Below are positions 29,339 to 36,786 of a stretch of DNA of 64,000 nucleotides, in pieces. The translations under genes and the position numbers were made by a program. The notes beneath the pieces are model-generated. The model was not told the DNA's origin, searched no databases, and saw only the letters and a list, made by a program, of their open reading frames with translations. Numbering within the stretch: the first letter of the stretch is position 1; the number at the start of each line of letters is the position of its first letter. The DNA comes from JBHJHP01 sp042219855 (lineage in GTDB: Bacteria > Bacteroidota > Bacteroidia > Bacteroidales > UBA5342), in assembly GCF_042219855.1 (NCBI RefSeq), contig NZ_JBHJHP010000006.1, positions 62,001 through 126,000 on the forward strand. The letters run 5' to 3'.

Positions 29339-29896
29339 ATGAAATCAGTTTTTCTAATAGCCATTGTAATTGTATTAACGACTTCATGTATATCAAACCG
29401 GTACATGCTGAATGATAATGGTCATAAAAGCACGGCATTAATTTCTGCTATTAAGGAAGCAAAGACAAATGGTCAAAAAATCCATAAACCTCTCATTGTG
29501 CTTGACGGTATACCTTATCGCTATGATGTTGAGTTGAAACAAAGCAGACTTCCTGTCAGGCCGGACGATATTGCTAGAATGTCTGTTCTGAAAGAAAACA
29601 TGGGAGCATCTATTTATGGTGAAACTGGCAAAGGTGGTGTAATCCTGATAACCACAAAGCAAGCTGCAGTAATCACAAAAAGAAAAGAGGTTAGGATCAA
29701 CTGTACACAGCCTGTTAAACAGGATAAGTTATTGTATTTAAGGGATGGAAAGATAATTTCCCAGGCAGAAATGAATGTAATTGATGCATCAAACATTGAA
29801 TCCGTTGATGTGATCAAAGATCCTGATGAGATTAAGAAATACACCACTGAAGATTATGATGGGGTGATCGTTATACGAATGAAGCAATCGGATTAA
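29339..29896 (+). CDS. Small lipoprotein with two TonB-plug-like modules
   Basis: The signal MKSVFLIAIVIVLTTSC gives lipobox Cys17. Residues ~50-105 resemble the plug domain of SusC-like TonB receptors (PLIVLDGIPY, IARMSVLKENMGASIYGETG, GGVILITTK). A second, weaker copy runs from ~130 to the end (LLYLRDGKII, NIESVDVIKD, DYDGVIVIRMK). There is no barrel, so it is not a receptor. Such stand-alone plug-like domains occur in Bacteroidota lipoproteins and antirepressor-type BlaR partners, but the function here is unknown. It converges with the ywbE-like gene, the stops lying 22 bases apart. Confidence 0.65.
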   Translation: MKSVFLIAIVIVLTTSCISNRYMLNDNGHKSTALISAIKEAKTNGQKIHKPLIVLDGIPYRYDVELKQSRLPVRPDDIARMSVLKENMGASIYGETGKGGVILITTKQAAVITKRKEVRINCTQPVKQDKLLYLRDGKIISQAEMNVIDASNIESVDVIKDPDEIKKYTTEDYDGVIVIRMKQSD

Positions 29897-29918
29897 TTTT
29901 ATCATCAGAACGTGGAAG

Positions 29919-30131
29919 TTAATCTTCCAGTATATGCTTCACCCGTCCAACTTCACCCGATTCCAGCATCACTTTAATACCGTGCGGGTGACTGGCAGAC
30001 TTAGTCAGTATTCTGGCAACGCCTCCTTCGGTTAGTTCACCGGTGCGCTGGTCCTGCTTCTGAACAATCTCCACCAACATTCCTTGTTTTATATTTTTTC
30101 TTATCCTGCCGTCTTTACTCTGCTCATTCAT
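29919..30131 (-). CDS. YwbE family protein
   Basis: The product is 70 residues, from ATG 30131 (MNEQSKDGRIRKNIKQG). An in-frame TTG further upstream would add 13 unlikely residues. The core QDQRTGELTEGGVARILTKS and SHPHGIKVMLESGEVGRVKHIL match the small conserved YwbE (DUF2196) family known from Bacillus and Bacteroidota. The fold is probably a small beta-rich domain; the function is unknown. It is convergent with the plug-like lipoprotein gene, with no terminator hairpin in the 22-base gap. Confidence 0.85.
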   Translation of the reverse strand: MNEQSKDGRIRKNIKQGMLVEIVQKQDQRTGELTEGGVARILTKSASHPHGIKVMLESGEVGRVKHILED

Positions 30132-30586
30132 TGCATTGGGTATTCTGATTTTTTTAAACTGTAAGGCCAAAAGTAGTTTAAAATCAATTAAGTCCGGTTA
30201 AAGCTTCAGAGATTCCTCGTTTCACATGGCTTAACTGTCATTTGATGGTTTTTAAGCAGTATGGTTAGACCCTGTATGAACCTAGCTGGCTGTCATTCTA
30301 CGCGTAATAAAAAAAGAACCATCAATTCATATTGATTAATCCCAGGACAACAATGGTTTAAATTGTACAGCTTGTTAATCGCACGATGTACAAGCATTCT
30401 ACAATATGCGTATAAATGCCTCTGTTCCGGAAAATCCAATGGACAGGAGATTTTGTATAAACGGATTGTTTGTTTTTGTAAGTGGCATAAAATCAGTATG
30501 TTATAATTCTTTTCTGCAGTTGCTTGTCCGTATCACTTTTTATGGCAAAGTTTTTTCACTATACAGAAGTAAAAAACAGAAATTGT
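30132..30586. other. 455-bp intergenic region without a supported gene
   Basis: The region separates ywbE (-) from the Pmp3-like gene (+), so both promoters should lie here. An open frame at 30406-30600 encodes a composition (Cys, Phe, scattered Arg/Lys) with no family resemblance and is not called. I see no strong hairpin, repeat or tRNA. Confidence 0.5.
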
Positions 30587-30745
30587 ATGACATTACTTGA
30601 GATTATATTTGCAATTATACTGCCACCGGTCGGTGTAGCCATGCGCTACGGAATAACCGGAACATTCTGGATAAACCTGTTACTAACGATCCTTGGGTAT
30701 GTTCCCGGACTAATCCATGCATTTATTGTTCTGTTGAGAGATTAG
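30587..30745 (+). CDS. YqaE/Pmp3 family small membrane protein
   Basis: The product is 52 residues from ATG 30587 (MTLLEIIFAIILPPVGVAMRYG). An upstream in-frame start at 30524 would add an unrelated 21-residue leader. It has two hydrophobic helices, the family PPVGV motif in the first, then LLLTILGYVPGLIHAFIVL in the second. Pmp3-like proteolipids sit in the inner membrane and are often stress-induced in bacteria and yeast; the mechanism is not well defined. Its neighbours are stress-type small genes. Confidence 0.85.
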   Translation: MTLLEIIFAIILPPVGVAMRYGITGTFWINLLLTILGYVPGLIHAFIVLLRD

Positions 30746-30916
30746 AAAATAAGTCTGAAACCTACATTAGTTTGATATAGTTTTTCCATTGGACAGCTCA
30801 AAGAATGATAATGCTGACCTCTGAAGCCATTTTTCCTCGAACGCAGGATCACTTAAAGGTGTGAGTGCTTTTTAAACTTTTCATCGAAATCTAAGTAAGA
30901 TCAGCTAATCTTGACC

Positions 30917-31171
30917 TTAGCTGTTTCTGAGTGCCTCAATCAGTTCTTTTTTGTTCATGTTGCTTCGTCCCTCTATTCCTACCTGTTTGGCTTTGGCGTA
31001 GAGTTCATCTTTTGTCCATTCTTCGTATTTTTTACTGCTGCCGCCTTTTTGCCCTGAATTGCTTGTATTAGCAATCCGGGCAGCTTTCTGTTTGCTGTAT
31101 CCTTTATCTCGCAGCGCTTCATACTGGTCTACGTTTTTAATGTGTGCTGATGTGTTTTTATCCGGCATCAT
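30917..31171 (-). CDS. DUF7218-like / Rho N-terminal (SAP-like) domain small protein
   Basis: The product is 84 residues. The N-terminal part contains ALRDKGYSKQKAARIANTS, a helix-turn pattern seen in small DUF7218-type proteins. The C-terminal part has WTKDELYAKAKQVGIEGRS and MNKKELIEALRNS, the Rho termination factor N-terminal/SAP-like helix-extended-loop-helix fold that can bind nucleic acid. The start is ATG 31171, or 31168 one codon later. It is downstream of and co-directional with the PfpI and PA2169-type genes, a combination common among general stress proteins, but a regulon is not shown. Confidence 0.75.
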   Translation of the reverse strand: MMPDKNTSAHIKNVDQYEALRDKGYSKQKAARIANTSNSGQKGGSSKKYEEWTKDELYAKAKQVGIEGRSNMNKKELIEALRNS

Positions 31172-31232
31172 TTATATTTTTAATGGTTTCTGCTTCTTAG
31201 TATAATCGCATTACTGGGAATGCTATAGCGGT

Positions 31233-31781
31233 TTAATTCCGGTGGCTTTTGCTGAATACCTCAATTGTTTTACTTATAAAGGCATCCATATCTCCCGGAT
31301 TCCGTGAGGTTACAAGGCTGTTGTCTACAACTACCTCTTTGTCCATCCATTCGGCACCTGCATTTATCAGATCCGTTTTAATGGAATAAAATGACGTTAG
31401 CTTACGTCCGTCTGCCACTCCGGCTTCAATTAGCATCTGTGGTCCGTGGCAGATGGAAGCAACTGGTTTGTTGTGTTCAAAGAATCGTTTTACAAAATCC
31501 ACGGCTTCTGTTTGACGCCGGAGTTTATCGGGATTGATTACACCTCCGGGGATAAGAAGCGCATCGTAATCTTCTTCCTTTGCCTCATCAACAGTCTTGT
31601 CAACCGGTAGTTCCTTACTCCATTCACCATGATTCCATGCCCTTATCCGGCCTTTATCGAGTGATATGATTTGAACACTGGCACCGCTGTTTATCAATGC
31701 TTCACGCGGTTCAAATAATTCTGATTCTTCAAATCCGCTGGTAGCCAGAATGGCTATACTTTTATGATTAAGTGTTTGCAT
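31233..31781 (-). CDS. DJ-1/PfpI family protein (type 1 glutamine amidotransferase-like)
   Basis: ATG 31781 (MQTLNHKSIAILATSGFEE) is preferred over an upstream in-frame start at 31856, which adds 25 residues unlike the family and lies inside the neighbouring gene. The fold markers are ATSGFEESEL with the conserved Glu, LLIPGGVINPDKLR, and the nucleophile elbow SICHGPQ with the reactive Cys. The length of 182 aa is typical. Family members include proteases, glyoxalases/deglycases and chaperones, so the reaction is not fixed by sequence. It lies 41 bp after the PA2169-type gene in the same direction and is likely co-transcribed with it. Confidence 0.88.
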   Translation of the reverse strand: MQTLNHKSIAILATSGFEESELFEPREALINSGASVQIISLDKGRIRAWNHGEWSKELPVDKTVDEAKEEDYDALLIPGGVINPDKLRRQTEAVDFVKRFFEHNKPVASICHGPQMLIEAGVADGRKLTSFYSIKTDLINAGAEWMDKEVVVDNSLVTSRNPGDMDAFISKTIEVFSKSHRN

Positions 31782-31821
31782 AATGTTTTGTTTTAAGGGA
31801 TTAAATAGTAAGTTGTCGTTT

Positions 31822-32277
31822 CTAGGAGTGAACTGCAACTTCTTTCTTAAGTGCATTTAGCTGATCAATAGCGACCTTGATAAGGTACTGCTGTTCTGAC
31901 AACATTTCTGTGAGATAACCCGGAATTTCGGGTTCTGCCAGAACTTTACCATACGTCTCAATGGCTGCCTTTTCACCTGTCATACTCTCTTCAATCACTT
32001 TTTCATTCGTGGAGCCGCTGATACTGGCTTTGGCATTCAGCCAAGTACGGTGAAAAATACCTTTAATGGTTCCTGTGGTGTCTAAATGAATACCCAGCTT
32101 AATGGCCTCGTCATTTATTTCTTCAATGAATTGTTTCCGCTGCTGTGATAGGCGTAAAAACAAGGTCCTGAGGTCGCTGTATTCAATATTTTTTGCAGCA
32201 GTCTCATAGCCTTTTGCGCCATCTTTACATATATCGGTTAGTTCCTGTAATCCAAATTTAATCTGATCTTTATTCAT
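31822..32277 (-). CDS. PA2169-family four-helix-bundle (DUF2383) protein
   Basis: The 151 residues are almost entirely helical: GLQELTDICKDGAKGYETAAKNI, LRTLFLRLSQQRKQFIEEI, EKAAIETYGKVLAE, YLTEMLSEQQYLIKVAIDQL. This matches the ferritin-like PA2169/DUF2383 family, whose members contain a four-helix bundle and are stress-associated. I cannot confirm a di-metal site. It starts the three-gene minus-strand run 32277-30917 and is divergent from the ECF sigma gene across 298 bp. Confidence 0.85.
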   Translation of the reverse strand: MNKDQIKFGLQELTDICKDGAKGYETAAKNIEYSDLRTLFLRLSQQRKQFIEEINDEAIKLGIHLDTTGTIKGIFHRTWLNAKASISGSTNEKVIEESMTGEKAAIETYGKVLAEPEIPGYLTEMLSEQQYLIKVAIDQLNALKKEVAVHS

Positions 32278-32575
32278 AATTTTCTGATTTTAATATTCTA
32301 TAATATACTGTGAAATAATCCTGCCAAACTTTAAGTTATGCGTTTCGTCGTTTTAATTTGCTGGTAATCAGCAGGTATTTGCGCATATCAGAAGAAGGTA
32401 TAGCCTGGAGTGTAGAAAAATGACTAAAACTGTTGACGATTAACACACCCGAAACAGCAAATACAAGGTATGAAAGCTGATTTTCATGGATATCAGATAT
32501 ATTTGCAGAACATTAAGTTTTCTCAACTAAAAAAATAGCATAAAATCTGTAACTTTTCTTTCATCTCCTGTACTA

Positions 32576-33118
32576 ATGGGTAAACCAAAGAACAAAATAG
32601 TGAAGAAAGAAGACACATTTATCCGGCTGGTGTCTGAGAACAGCGAACGAATCAGGCGTATCTGTTGCTATTACAACAGTAATCCGGATGATCAGAAGGA
32701 CATGTACCAGGAAGTGCTGGTAAATATCTGGAAGAGTCTGAATAATTTCAGGGGTGATGCCAACATCAACACCTGGATCTACCGTATTGCTGTAAATACC
32801 TCACTCACCTTTACCGGCAAAGCATTTAAGGAGATGAAGCTGCTTGTCAGGCAGGATGCAGAGCATCTGAGCTCGATTTTGGATGACGAAGATCTGGCAG
32901 CAAAAAAAGTACAGGAGAAACAACTGGAGCATTTGCAACTTGAACTGAATCAGCTATCCGTTATTGATAAGGCTTTGATTTCTCTCGTGCTCGAAGGCCT
33001 GAGCATGAAGGATATTGCCGATATCATTGGAATTTCTGAAGCGAATGTGAAGGTTAAGATCCACCGGATCAAACTACAGTTAAAAGAAAATTTAAAAGCG
33101 TTTACCCATGAAAAATGA
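32576..33118 (+). CDS. ECF-type RNA polymerase sigma factor
   Basis: Region 2 spans residues ~25-80 (DDQKDMYQEVLVNIWKSL, FRGDANINTWIYRIAVNT). Region 4 spans ~125-175 (LSVIDKALISLVLEGLSMKDIADIIGIS, EANVKVKIHRIKLQLKENL). The length of 180 aa with no region 1 or 3 defines an ECF sigma factor. It directs RNA polymerase to a specialised promoter set. Its stop overlaps the next gene by 11 bases, and that membrane protein is its likely anti-sigma or sensor partner. The 298-bp divergent region before it (32278-32575) faces the PA2169/PfpI operon, a possible target. Confidence 0.92.
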   Translation: MGKPKNKIVKKEDTFIRLVSENSERIRRICCYYNSNPDDQKDMYQEVLVNIWKSLNNFRGDANINTWIYRIAVNTSLTFTGKAFKEMKLLVRQDAEHLSSILDDEDLAAKKVQEKQLEHLQLELNQLSVIDKALISLVLEGLSMKDIADIIGISEANVKVKIHRIKLQLKENLKAFTHEK

Positions 33119-33650
33119 AACAAATAATAATGGATCTGTCAATCTGGAATCCTTAATTAGCCGATTGAGAAATGAAGATCAGCGTTACTCACGATTGAGT
33201 AAGGGGATACAAATTGTTTATTTTGTATTGCTTCCCATTTACGTGTTATTATTAATAGTACATATTATTGAAGACAGTACCTGGTACGAAATTTTTGGAA
33301 GCGTGTGCTTTGCATTGTCCATGCTTATCTTTGCCCTTTTCTTCCGCAGATATTATAAAGAGTATAAATATGTGGATTATGCTCAGCCCACACTATCCAT
33401 GCTTAAGGATGCAGCTTTTCGCTATCAGCCGTTTCAGTGGCGGATGATCTGGCTTGTGTTAGCACTCGCCTTTATGGACATAGGATTAAGTCTCACAACC
33501 TTTCAAATGGCATACACAGTTCTGGTACAGATTCTGTTTTTAGGAAGTCTTGGAATTGCAATAATTATTGGATATATCATTTGGTGGTTTCGCTACAGGC
33601 CCTTAAGAATGGATACTTTGAAACTGATTAAGGAGATAGAAGAAGATTAA
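33108..33650 (+). CDS. Four-helix membrane protein, putative anti-sigma partner
   Basis: A cytoplasmic N-terminal segment of ~40 residues (SLISRLRNEDQRYSRLSKG) precedes four hydrophobic helices at about 35-55, 62-82, 110-128 and 138-160, with a charged C-terminal tail ending KEIEED. I do not recognise a named family, and no zinc-finger HXXXCXXC motif typical of ZAS anti-sigmas is present. Its start overlaps the ECF sigma gene by 11 bases, the arrangement typical of sigma/anti-sigma pairs, so the N-terminal region may bind the sigma factor. That is inference from context. Confidence 0.7.
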   Translation: MKNETNNNGSVNLESLISRLRNEDQRYSRLSKGIQIVYFVLLPIYVLLLIVHIIEDSTWYEIFGSVCFALSMLIFALFFRRYYKEYKYVDYAQPTLSMLKDAAFRYQPFQWRMIWLVLALAFMDIGLSLTTFQMAYTVLVQILFLGSLGIAIIIGYIIWWFRYRPLRMDTLKLIKEIEED

Positions 33651-33657
33651 TAATATT

Positions 33658-33690
33658 AGTGATCCGATGACTTGAAGTCATCGGATCACT
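33658..33690. terminator. Perfect hairpin between convergent genes, sharing its stem sequence with 36748-36779
   Basis: A 15-bp perfect stem (33658-33672 with 33676-33690) and a 3-base loop lie between the ECF membrane-partner gene (+) and the FmdE gene (-). It could terminate both. The GATCCGATGA stem core recurs at 36748-36779. Confidence 0.75.
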
Positions 33691-33700
33691 AAGTTGGATG

Positions 33701-34303
33701 TTATTTCGTCGCACATACCATACACACCTTCTTGTCTCCTTTAACGCGTCCGTATTCCATTACTGTCATTTCTCCGCATTCTTCGCATACAAAGCTGTTA
33801 AAAGAGTGAACCGGTTGTTTCCATTCGTATTCGAACACCTCTGAAATTTTCATCATTTTATCTTCCGGTGCATTCATTACTTTAACTACCAGAGGTTCTA
33901 CCACTTCATCAGGAACCTGTGTTGGGGGCACGCCTTTTTCCCGGTAATCTTTAAAAAATGTTGTTCTTTTGTTGGCCATCATGGCTTCTGCCGTTGGTGT
34001 AACACGAACCGCGCGGTTTGTTTTTTTATCGATCAGGGTTAAGGCCCATTTCCCTCTGTGGGTTTTCTCGATATTTCCTTTCCCAAACGTACAACCTGTA
34101 ATAACCTGAATACCGTCTGCAAAACAGGTGGCGCAGTGATTGTCCCCAAGGTCGAGGATGGCATGTAGGGCGCTGTCGCCGGTCCGTTCAACACCAAGTG
34201 CATTCATTGCTGCCGAACCAACCCGTAAGCCGTTTGGCATTGCCGGACATTTGTGCCCGTGAAATTTTTGCCCGAATTCGAGCCAGTCTTTTGGATCTAC
34301 CAT
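33701..34303 (-). CDS. FmdE family protein with C-terminal zinc ribbon
   Basis: The FmdE domain spans residues ~1-150: FHGHKCPAMPNGLRVG, LGDNHCATCFADGIQVITGCTFGKGN, and an R-rich strand region. A zinc-ribbon-like tail has VCEECGEMTV and KVCMVCATK. FmdE was named from formylmethanofuran dehydrogenase operons, but this organism type has no methanogenesis, and homologues are widespread metal-linked proteins of unknown reaction. The Cys/His cluster HGHKCP...DNHCATC suggests a metal site. It is last in the ArsR-headed run, 61 bp after tauE, so it is likely co-regulated. Confidence 0.85.
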   Translation of the reverse strand: MVDPKDWLEFGQKFHGHKCPAMPNGLRVGSAAMNALGVERTGDSALHAILDLGDNHCATCFADGIQVITGCTFGKGNIEKTHRGKWALTLIDKKTNRAVRVTPTAEAMMANKRTTFFKDYREKGVPPTQVPDEVVEPLVVKVMNAPEDKMMKISEVFEYEWKQPVHSFNSFVCEECGEMTVMEYGRVKGDKKVCMVCATK

Positions 34304-34364
34304 CTTATCTTTATTTTAAGTTTCAAATCGTCATTTTGTGATACGTCAGTTCCGTCAACATTTA

Positions 34365-35120
34365 TCACAAGTGCAATGCAGCAGCAAGTATTGGCCAGCT
34401 CAGTTTTAAAGCCATCAACAATAAAATAAAAGCCAGTATTTTTTTAACAGCATTAGGATTCAGTTTTTTGTGCATAAATGTGGTTCCTAAGGTAGCGCCT
34501 GCCATTCCGCTGAAAGCAGCTATCAGTGACAGTTTCCAGTCCACAGTGCCGAGACTCCAGTACGTAATAAATCCTGAAAACGACGAAAATGGAACGACAA
34601 ATGCAGTGATCGTTGTTATTTTTTTGGGGTTGAAACCCAGCATTAATAAGAGCGGAGAGATTATACTGCCACCACCAATTCCCAGGATACCCGATAGCAA
34701 TCCGGCAAAGATGCCTATGAGGGATAAAGCTATTACAGGATTGTCTTTCCGGTAAACATCCGGTTCTTTCCTTTTGTGAAAAAGAAACATGAACCCCGAG
34801 AATACTAAAAAGGCGATAAAGAGTCCCAGAATTATCTGTTTGGGGATGAACTGAGAACCCCAGGCTCCAACGATAGCAAACAGAAATGATGAAATGATGA
34901 TTGGAATGCCTCCCCTGAAGTCAAGAAGTCTGTTCCTGATATTGCTGATGCTGGCACCGGTTAAACTGATCGTATTGTAAAATAAACCGACCGGTCTGGC
35001 AACATTAATGGGAATTCCCAATGATATAAGAATTGGAATGAGGATAACGGCACCGCCAATTCCTCCAAGAGAAAAAACAAAGGCTGCAATAAATGATATG
35101 ATCCCGATTAAGTAATCCAT
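34365..35120 (-). CDS. TauE/SafE family sulfite-type anion exporter
   Basis: Seven to eight membrane helices in two related halves carry the family pattern GGIGGAVILIPILISLGIP near the start and GILGIGGGSIISPLLLMLGF in the middle. The length of 251 aa is typical. TauE/SafE proteins move sulfite, sulfoacetate or related anions across the inner membrane. The precise substrate is not readable. It lies 28 bp after the ArsG-like gene and 61 bp before fmdE in the ArsR-headed operon, hinting at export of a thiolated or sulfur-linked product there, though that is speculative. Confidence 0.9.
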   Translation of the reverse strand: MDYLIGIISFIAAFVFSLGGIGGAVILIPILISLGIPINVARPVGLFYNTISLTGASISNIRNRLLDFRGGIPIIISSFLFAIVGAWGSQFIPKQIILGLFIAFLVFSGFMFLFHKRKEPDVYRKDNPVIALSLIGIFAGLLSGILGIGGGSIISPLLLMLGFNPKKITTITAFVVPFSSFSGFITYWSLGTVDWKLSLIAAFSGMAGATLGTTFMHKKLNPNAVKKILAFILLLMALKLSWPILAAALHL

Positions 35121-35148
35121 CGTTCATCGTTAAAATTCTGGTTGAGAT

Positions 35149-35853
35149 TTAAGCTGCAATAAAAATGATATATGTTTCATAAAGACCGATTCCAATAAAC
35201 AATACGGCAACAACTTTCCGGAACCATGTTTCAAAAACTTTTATTTTGTTGTACAGATTTCCGACTGATCCAATGCTGAAAGCAACTAACCATGCAAAAA
35301 GAATAACCGGGAGCCCGGTAGCAATAGCAAAAGCCAGGGGAAGAAATAATCCTCCGGGACTGCTCATCGTCATTGGGATCAGCATACCAAAATAAAGCAC
35401 ACCACTATACGGACAGAAGGCAAGGGCGAAAACAAGGCCAAGCAACAATACACCCCAAAATCCGGAGTTGGATTTACGTTCCATTTTTGAAGTGAGTGTA
35501 CTGATGCCCGGGATGGATAAACGGAGAACACCCAGCATAAATAAGCCGATAATGATAAGTAAGGGTCCGAGAAGTTTTTCGCCCCATTCCTGAAGCAAAG
35601 AAGAAATCTTAAACTGACTGGCACCCAAAAAGAAAATGATTCCGATGGATGTATAGGTTATTGCTCTTCCGAGCGTATAAATCAAGCCGTTTATAAAAAC
35701 TGTTTTCCTGTTCTCAATGTCTTTACTTATAAACCCTATTGCCGTAATATTAGTTGCTAAAGGGCAGGGACTTATGGCAGTCATAAGTCCCAGGATAAAG
35801 GCTGATAATAACGGAATTTCTGATGACTCAAAAAAGTTTTGAAGCAGCTCCAT
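35149..35853 (-). CDS. arsG-like: ArsG-family / CcdA-like membrane permease
   Basis: Six helices are visible, with a CcdA/DsbD-like half repeat: MTAISPCPLATN near residue 25 and ALAFCPYSGVLYFGML near 145. These are paired Cys-Pro motifs that can shuttle electrons or form a transport path. This layout matches the family annotated as aminobenzylarsenical efflux permease ArsG. The gene before it encodes an ArsF-like thioredoxin-fold protein ending 2 bases away, which supports the ArsF-ArsG pairing. An alternative reading is a thiol-disulfide transporter feeding electrons to that partner, as CcdA does. The substrate is not proven. Confidence 0.8.
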   Translation of the reverse strand: MELLQNFFESSEIPLLSAFILGLMTAISPCPLATNITAIGFISKDIENRKTVFINGLIYTLGRAITYTSIGIIFFLGASQFKISSLLQEWGEKLLGPLLIIIGLFMLGVLRLSIPGISTLTSKMERKSNSGFWGVLLLGLVFALAFCPYSGVLYFGMLIPMTMSSPGGLFLPLAFAIATGLPVILFAWLVAFSIGSVGNLYNKIKVFETWFRKVVAVLFIGIGLYETYIIFIAA

Positions 35854-35855
35854 TA

Positions 35856-36290
35856 CTATAACATTGCATCAACCGTTTCCTTAATCTTTTCTTTTAACTT
35901 CTCAGGTTTGGTTCGTGCATTCATAAATGCATCATTGGTCAGATTTACCACTTCATCACCTTTTATAATTAATAAGGTTGTGCCACTGACCTGGAATTTT
36001 TTAATCAGGGGGTTTTCCTTGTCCTTATCCCTGTTAATAGATTGGAAAGGAATCTTATCACCGTAATTTTCTTTTAATGCCTCCCTGGTTACTTCTTCAA
36101 CCGCCTGACAGGTAGCACAGCGTTGGGTTGCATGAAAATAGTATGCTTTAACAGCAGATTCTGTATTTTTCTGCTCTGCCTTTTGTGCGTTCTCCTTACA
36201 TGCCGGATCAGGCGTGCTGCAACATTGTGCCTGTATTGATGTGAGGCCGCTAATGCATACAAAGCAAAATAAAATAAGTGTCTTTTTCAT
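35856..36290 (-). CDS. arsF-like: ArsF-like periplasmic thioredoxin-fold protein
   Basis: A signal peptide (MKKTLILFCFVCISGLTSIQAQ) is followed by a Cys-rich start (CCSTPDPAC) and a thioredoxin-like domain of ~95 residues. It has YYFHATQRCATCQAVEE, whose CATC is the likely redox pair, and a strand-turn TTLLIIKGDEVVNL. The family is the one annotated as ArsF, partner of the ArsG permease. It sits 104 bp after arsR and two bases before the permease. The N-terminal Cys cluster could bind a soft metal or metalloid. Whether it reduces a nitrophenyl arsenical, as the family name implies, is not established here. Confidence 0.8.
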   Translation of the reverse strand: MKKTLILFCFVCISGLTSIQAQCCSTPDPACKENAQKAEQKNTESAVKAYYFHATQRCATCQAVEEVTREALKENYGDKIPFQSINRDKDKENPLIKKFQVSGTTLLIIKGDEVVNLTNDAFMNARTKPEKLKEKIKETVDAML

Positions 36291-36348
36291 GATTTTAATT
36301 TTAGTGAGTTAGTCTGTGTGAGTTTTAACTGATTTTATCCGTTTACAA

Positions 36349-36383
36349 AACTTGTTCGAAGTTCGCAAAACACCGAACAAGTT
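36349..36383 (-). promoter_or_regulatory. Second inverted repeat with ArsR-type half-sites
   Basis: AACTTGTTCG (36349-36358) and CGAACAAGTT (36374-36383) form 10-bp arms 15 bases apart, sharing the TTGTTCG / CGAACAA half-sites of the arsR operator. It lies between arsR and the ArsF-like gene and could be a second operator or a processing hairpin. Confidence 0.55.
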
Positions 36384-36394
36384 GTTTAAATTTT

Positions 36395-36694
36395 TTAGAG
36401 TTTTAAAAACTTTCTGAACAGTTCCTGTGCCTCTTCCCAGTTTTCTTTGTTTATGCAATATTTAACCTTGGGTGTTTCAATCTCGCCCTGTATTAAACCT
36501 GCCTCTTTCAATTCTTTTAGATGTTGCGAGAGGGTTGATTTAACAACAGGGAGTTCTTCTGAAATATCGCCGCTGTAACAACAACTTTGCTTGGAAAGCA
36601 ACTCCAGGACATACATGCGTATAGGGTGCCCCATAGCTTTAGCATATCGTGCCATTTTCTTTTGCTCTGTTGTTATGACCTCTTTCACTGGCAT
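36395..36694 (-). CDS. arsR-like: ArsR-family metalloregulatory repressor
   Basis: A 99-residue winged-helix protein: RYAKAMGHPIRMYVLELLSKQ, SCCYSGDISEELPVVKSTLSQHLKELKEAGLI (recognition helix), then VKYCINKENW. The CC pair at the start of the second helix and the Cys in the wing are candidate metalloid ligands. The protein would dissociate from DNA on binding As(III) or another thiophilic ion. A perfect 22-bp palindrome (36697-36718) lies two bases before its ATG, implying autoregulation and control of the four downstream genes. The ligand is not proven; the ArsF/ArsG neighbours favour an arsenical. Confidence 0.9.
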   Translation of the reverse strand: MPVKEVITTEQKKMARYAKAMGHPIRMYVLELLSKQSCCYSGDISEELPVVKSTLSQHLKELKEAGLIQGEIETPKVKYCINKENWEEAQELFRKFLKL

Positions 36695-36696
36695 TA

Positions 36697-36718
36697 TTGT
36701 TCGTTAATTAACGAACAA
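36697..36718. promoter_or_regulatory. Perfect 22-bp palindromic operator upstream of arsR
   Basis: The sequence from 36697 to 36718 equals its own reverse complement, with half-sites TTGTTCG and CGAACAA around TTAATTAA. Size, symmetry and place match ArsR/SmtB operators. Binding would block transcription or translation initiation of arsR. Confidence 0.8.
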
Positions 36719-36747
36719 ATGTAATTACTTTTTTGGAATTACTAATA

Positions 36748-36779
36748 TTGATCCGATGAAATTTGGTTCATCGGATCAA
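36748..36779 (-). terminator. Hairpin after the 317-aa unknown gene, sharing its stem with 33658-33690
   Basis: A perfect 13-bp stem (36748-36760 with 36767-36779) and a 6-base loop are separated by a few bases from the 3' end of the minus-strand gene at 36787. The GATCCGATGA core is identical to the hairpin 3 kb away. Confidence 0.6.
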
Positions 36780-36786
36780 AAATGTT

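Noticed and set aside
30406..30600. Open frame of 64 codons before the Pmp3-like gene
   Set aside because: It overlaps the real small gene, has no family resemblance and a composition unlike neighbouring proteins.
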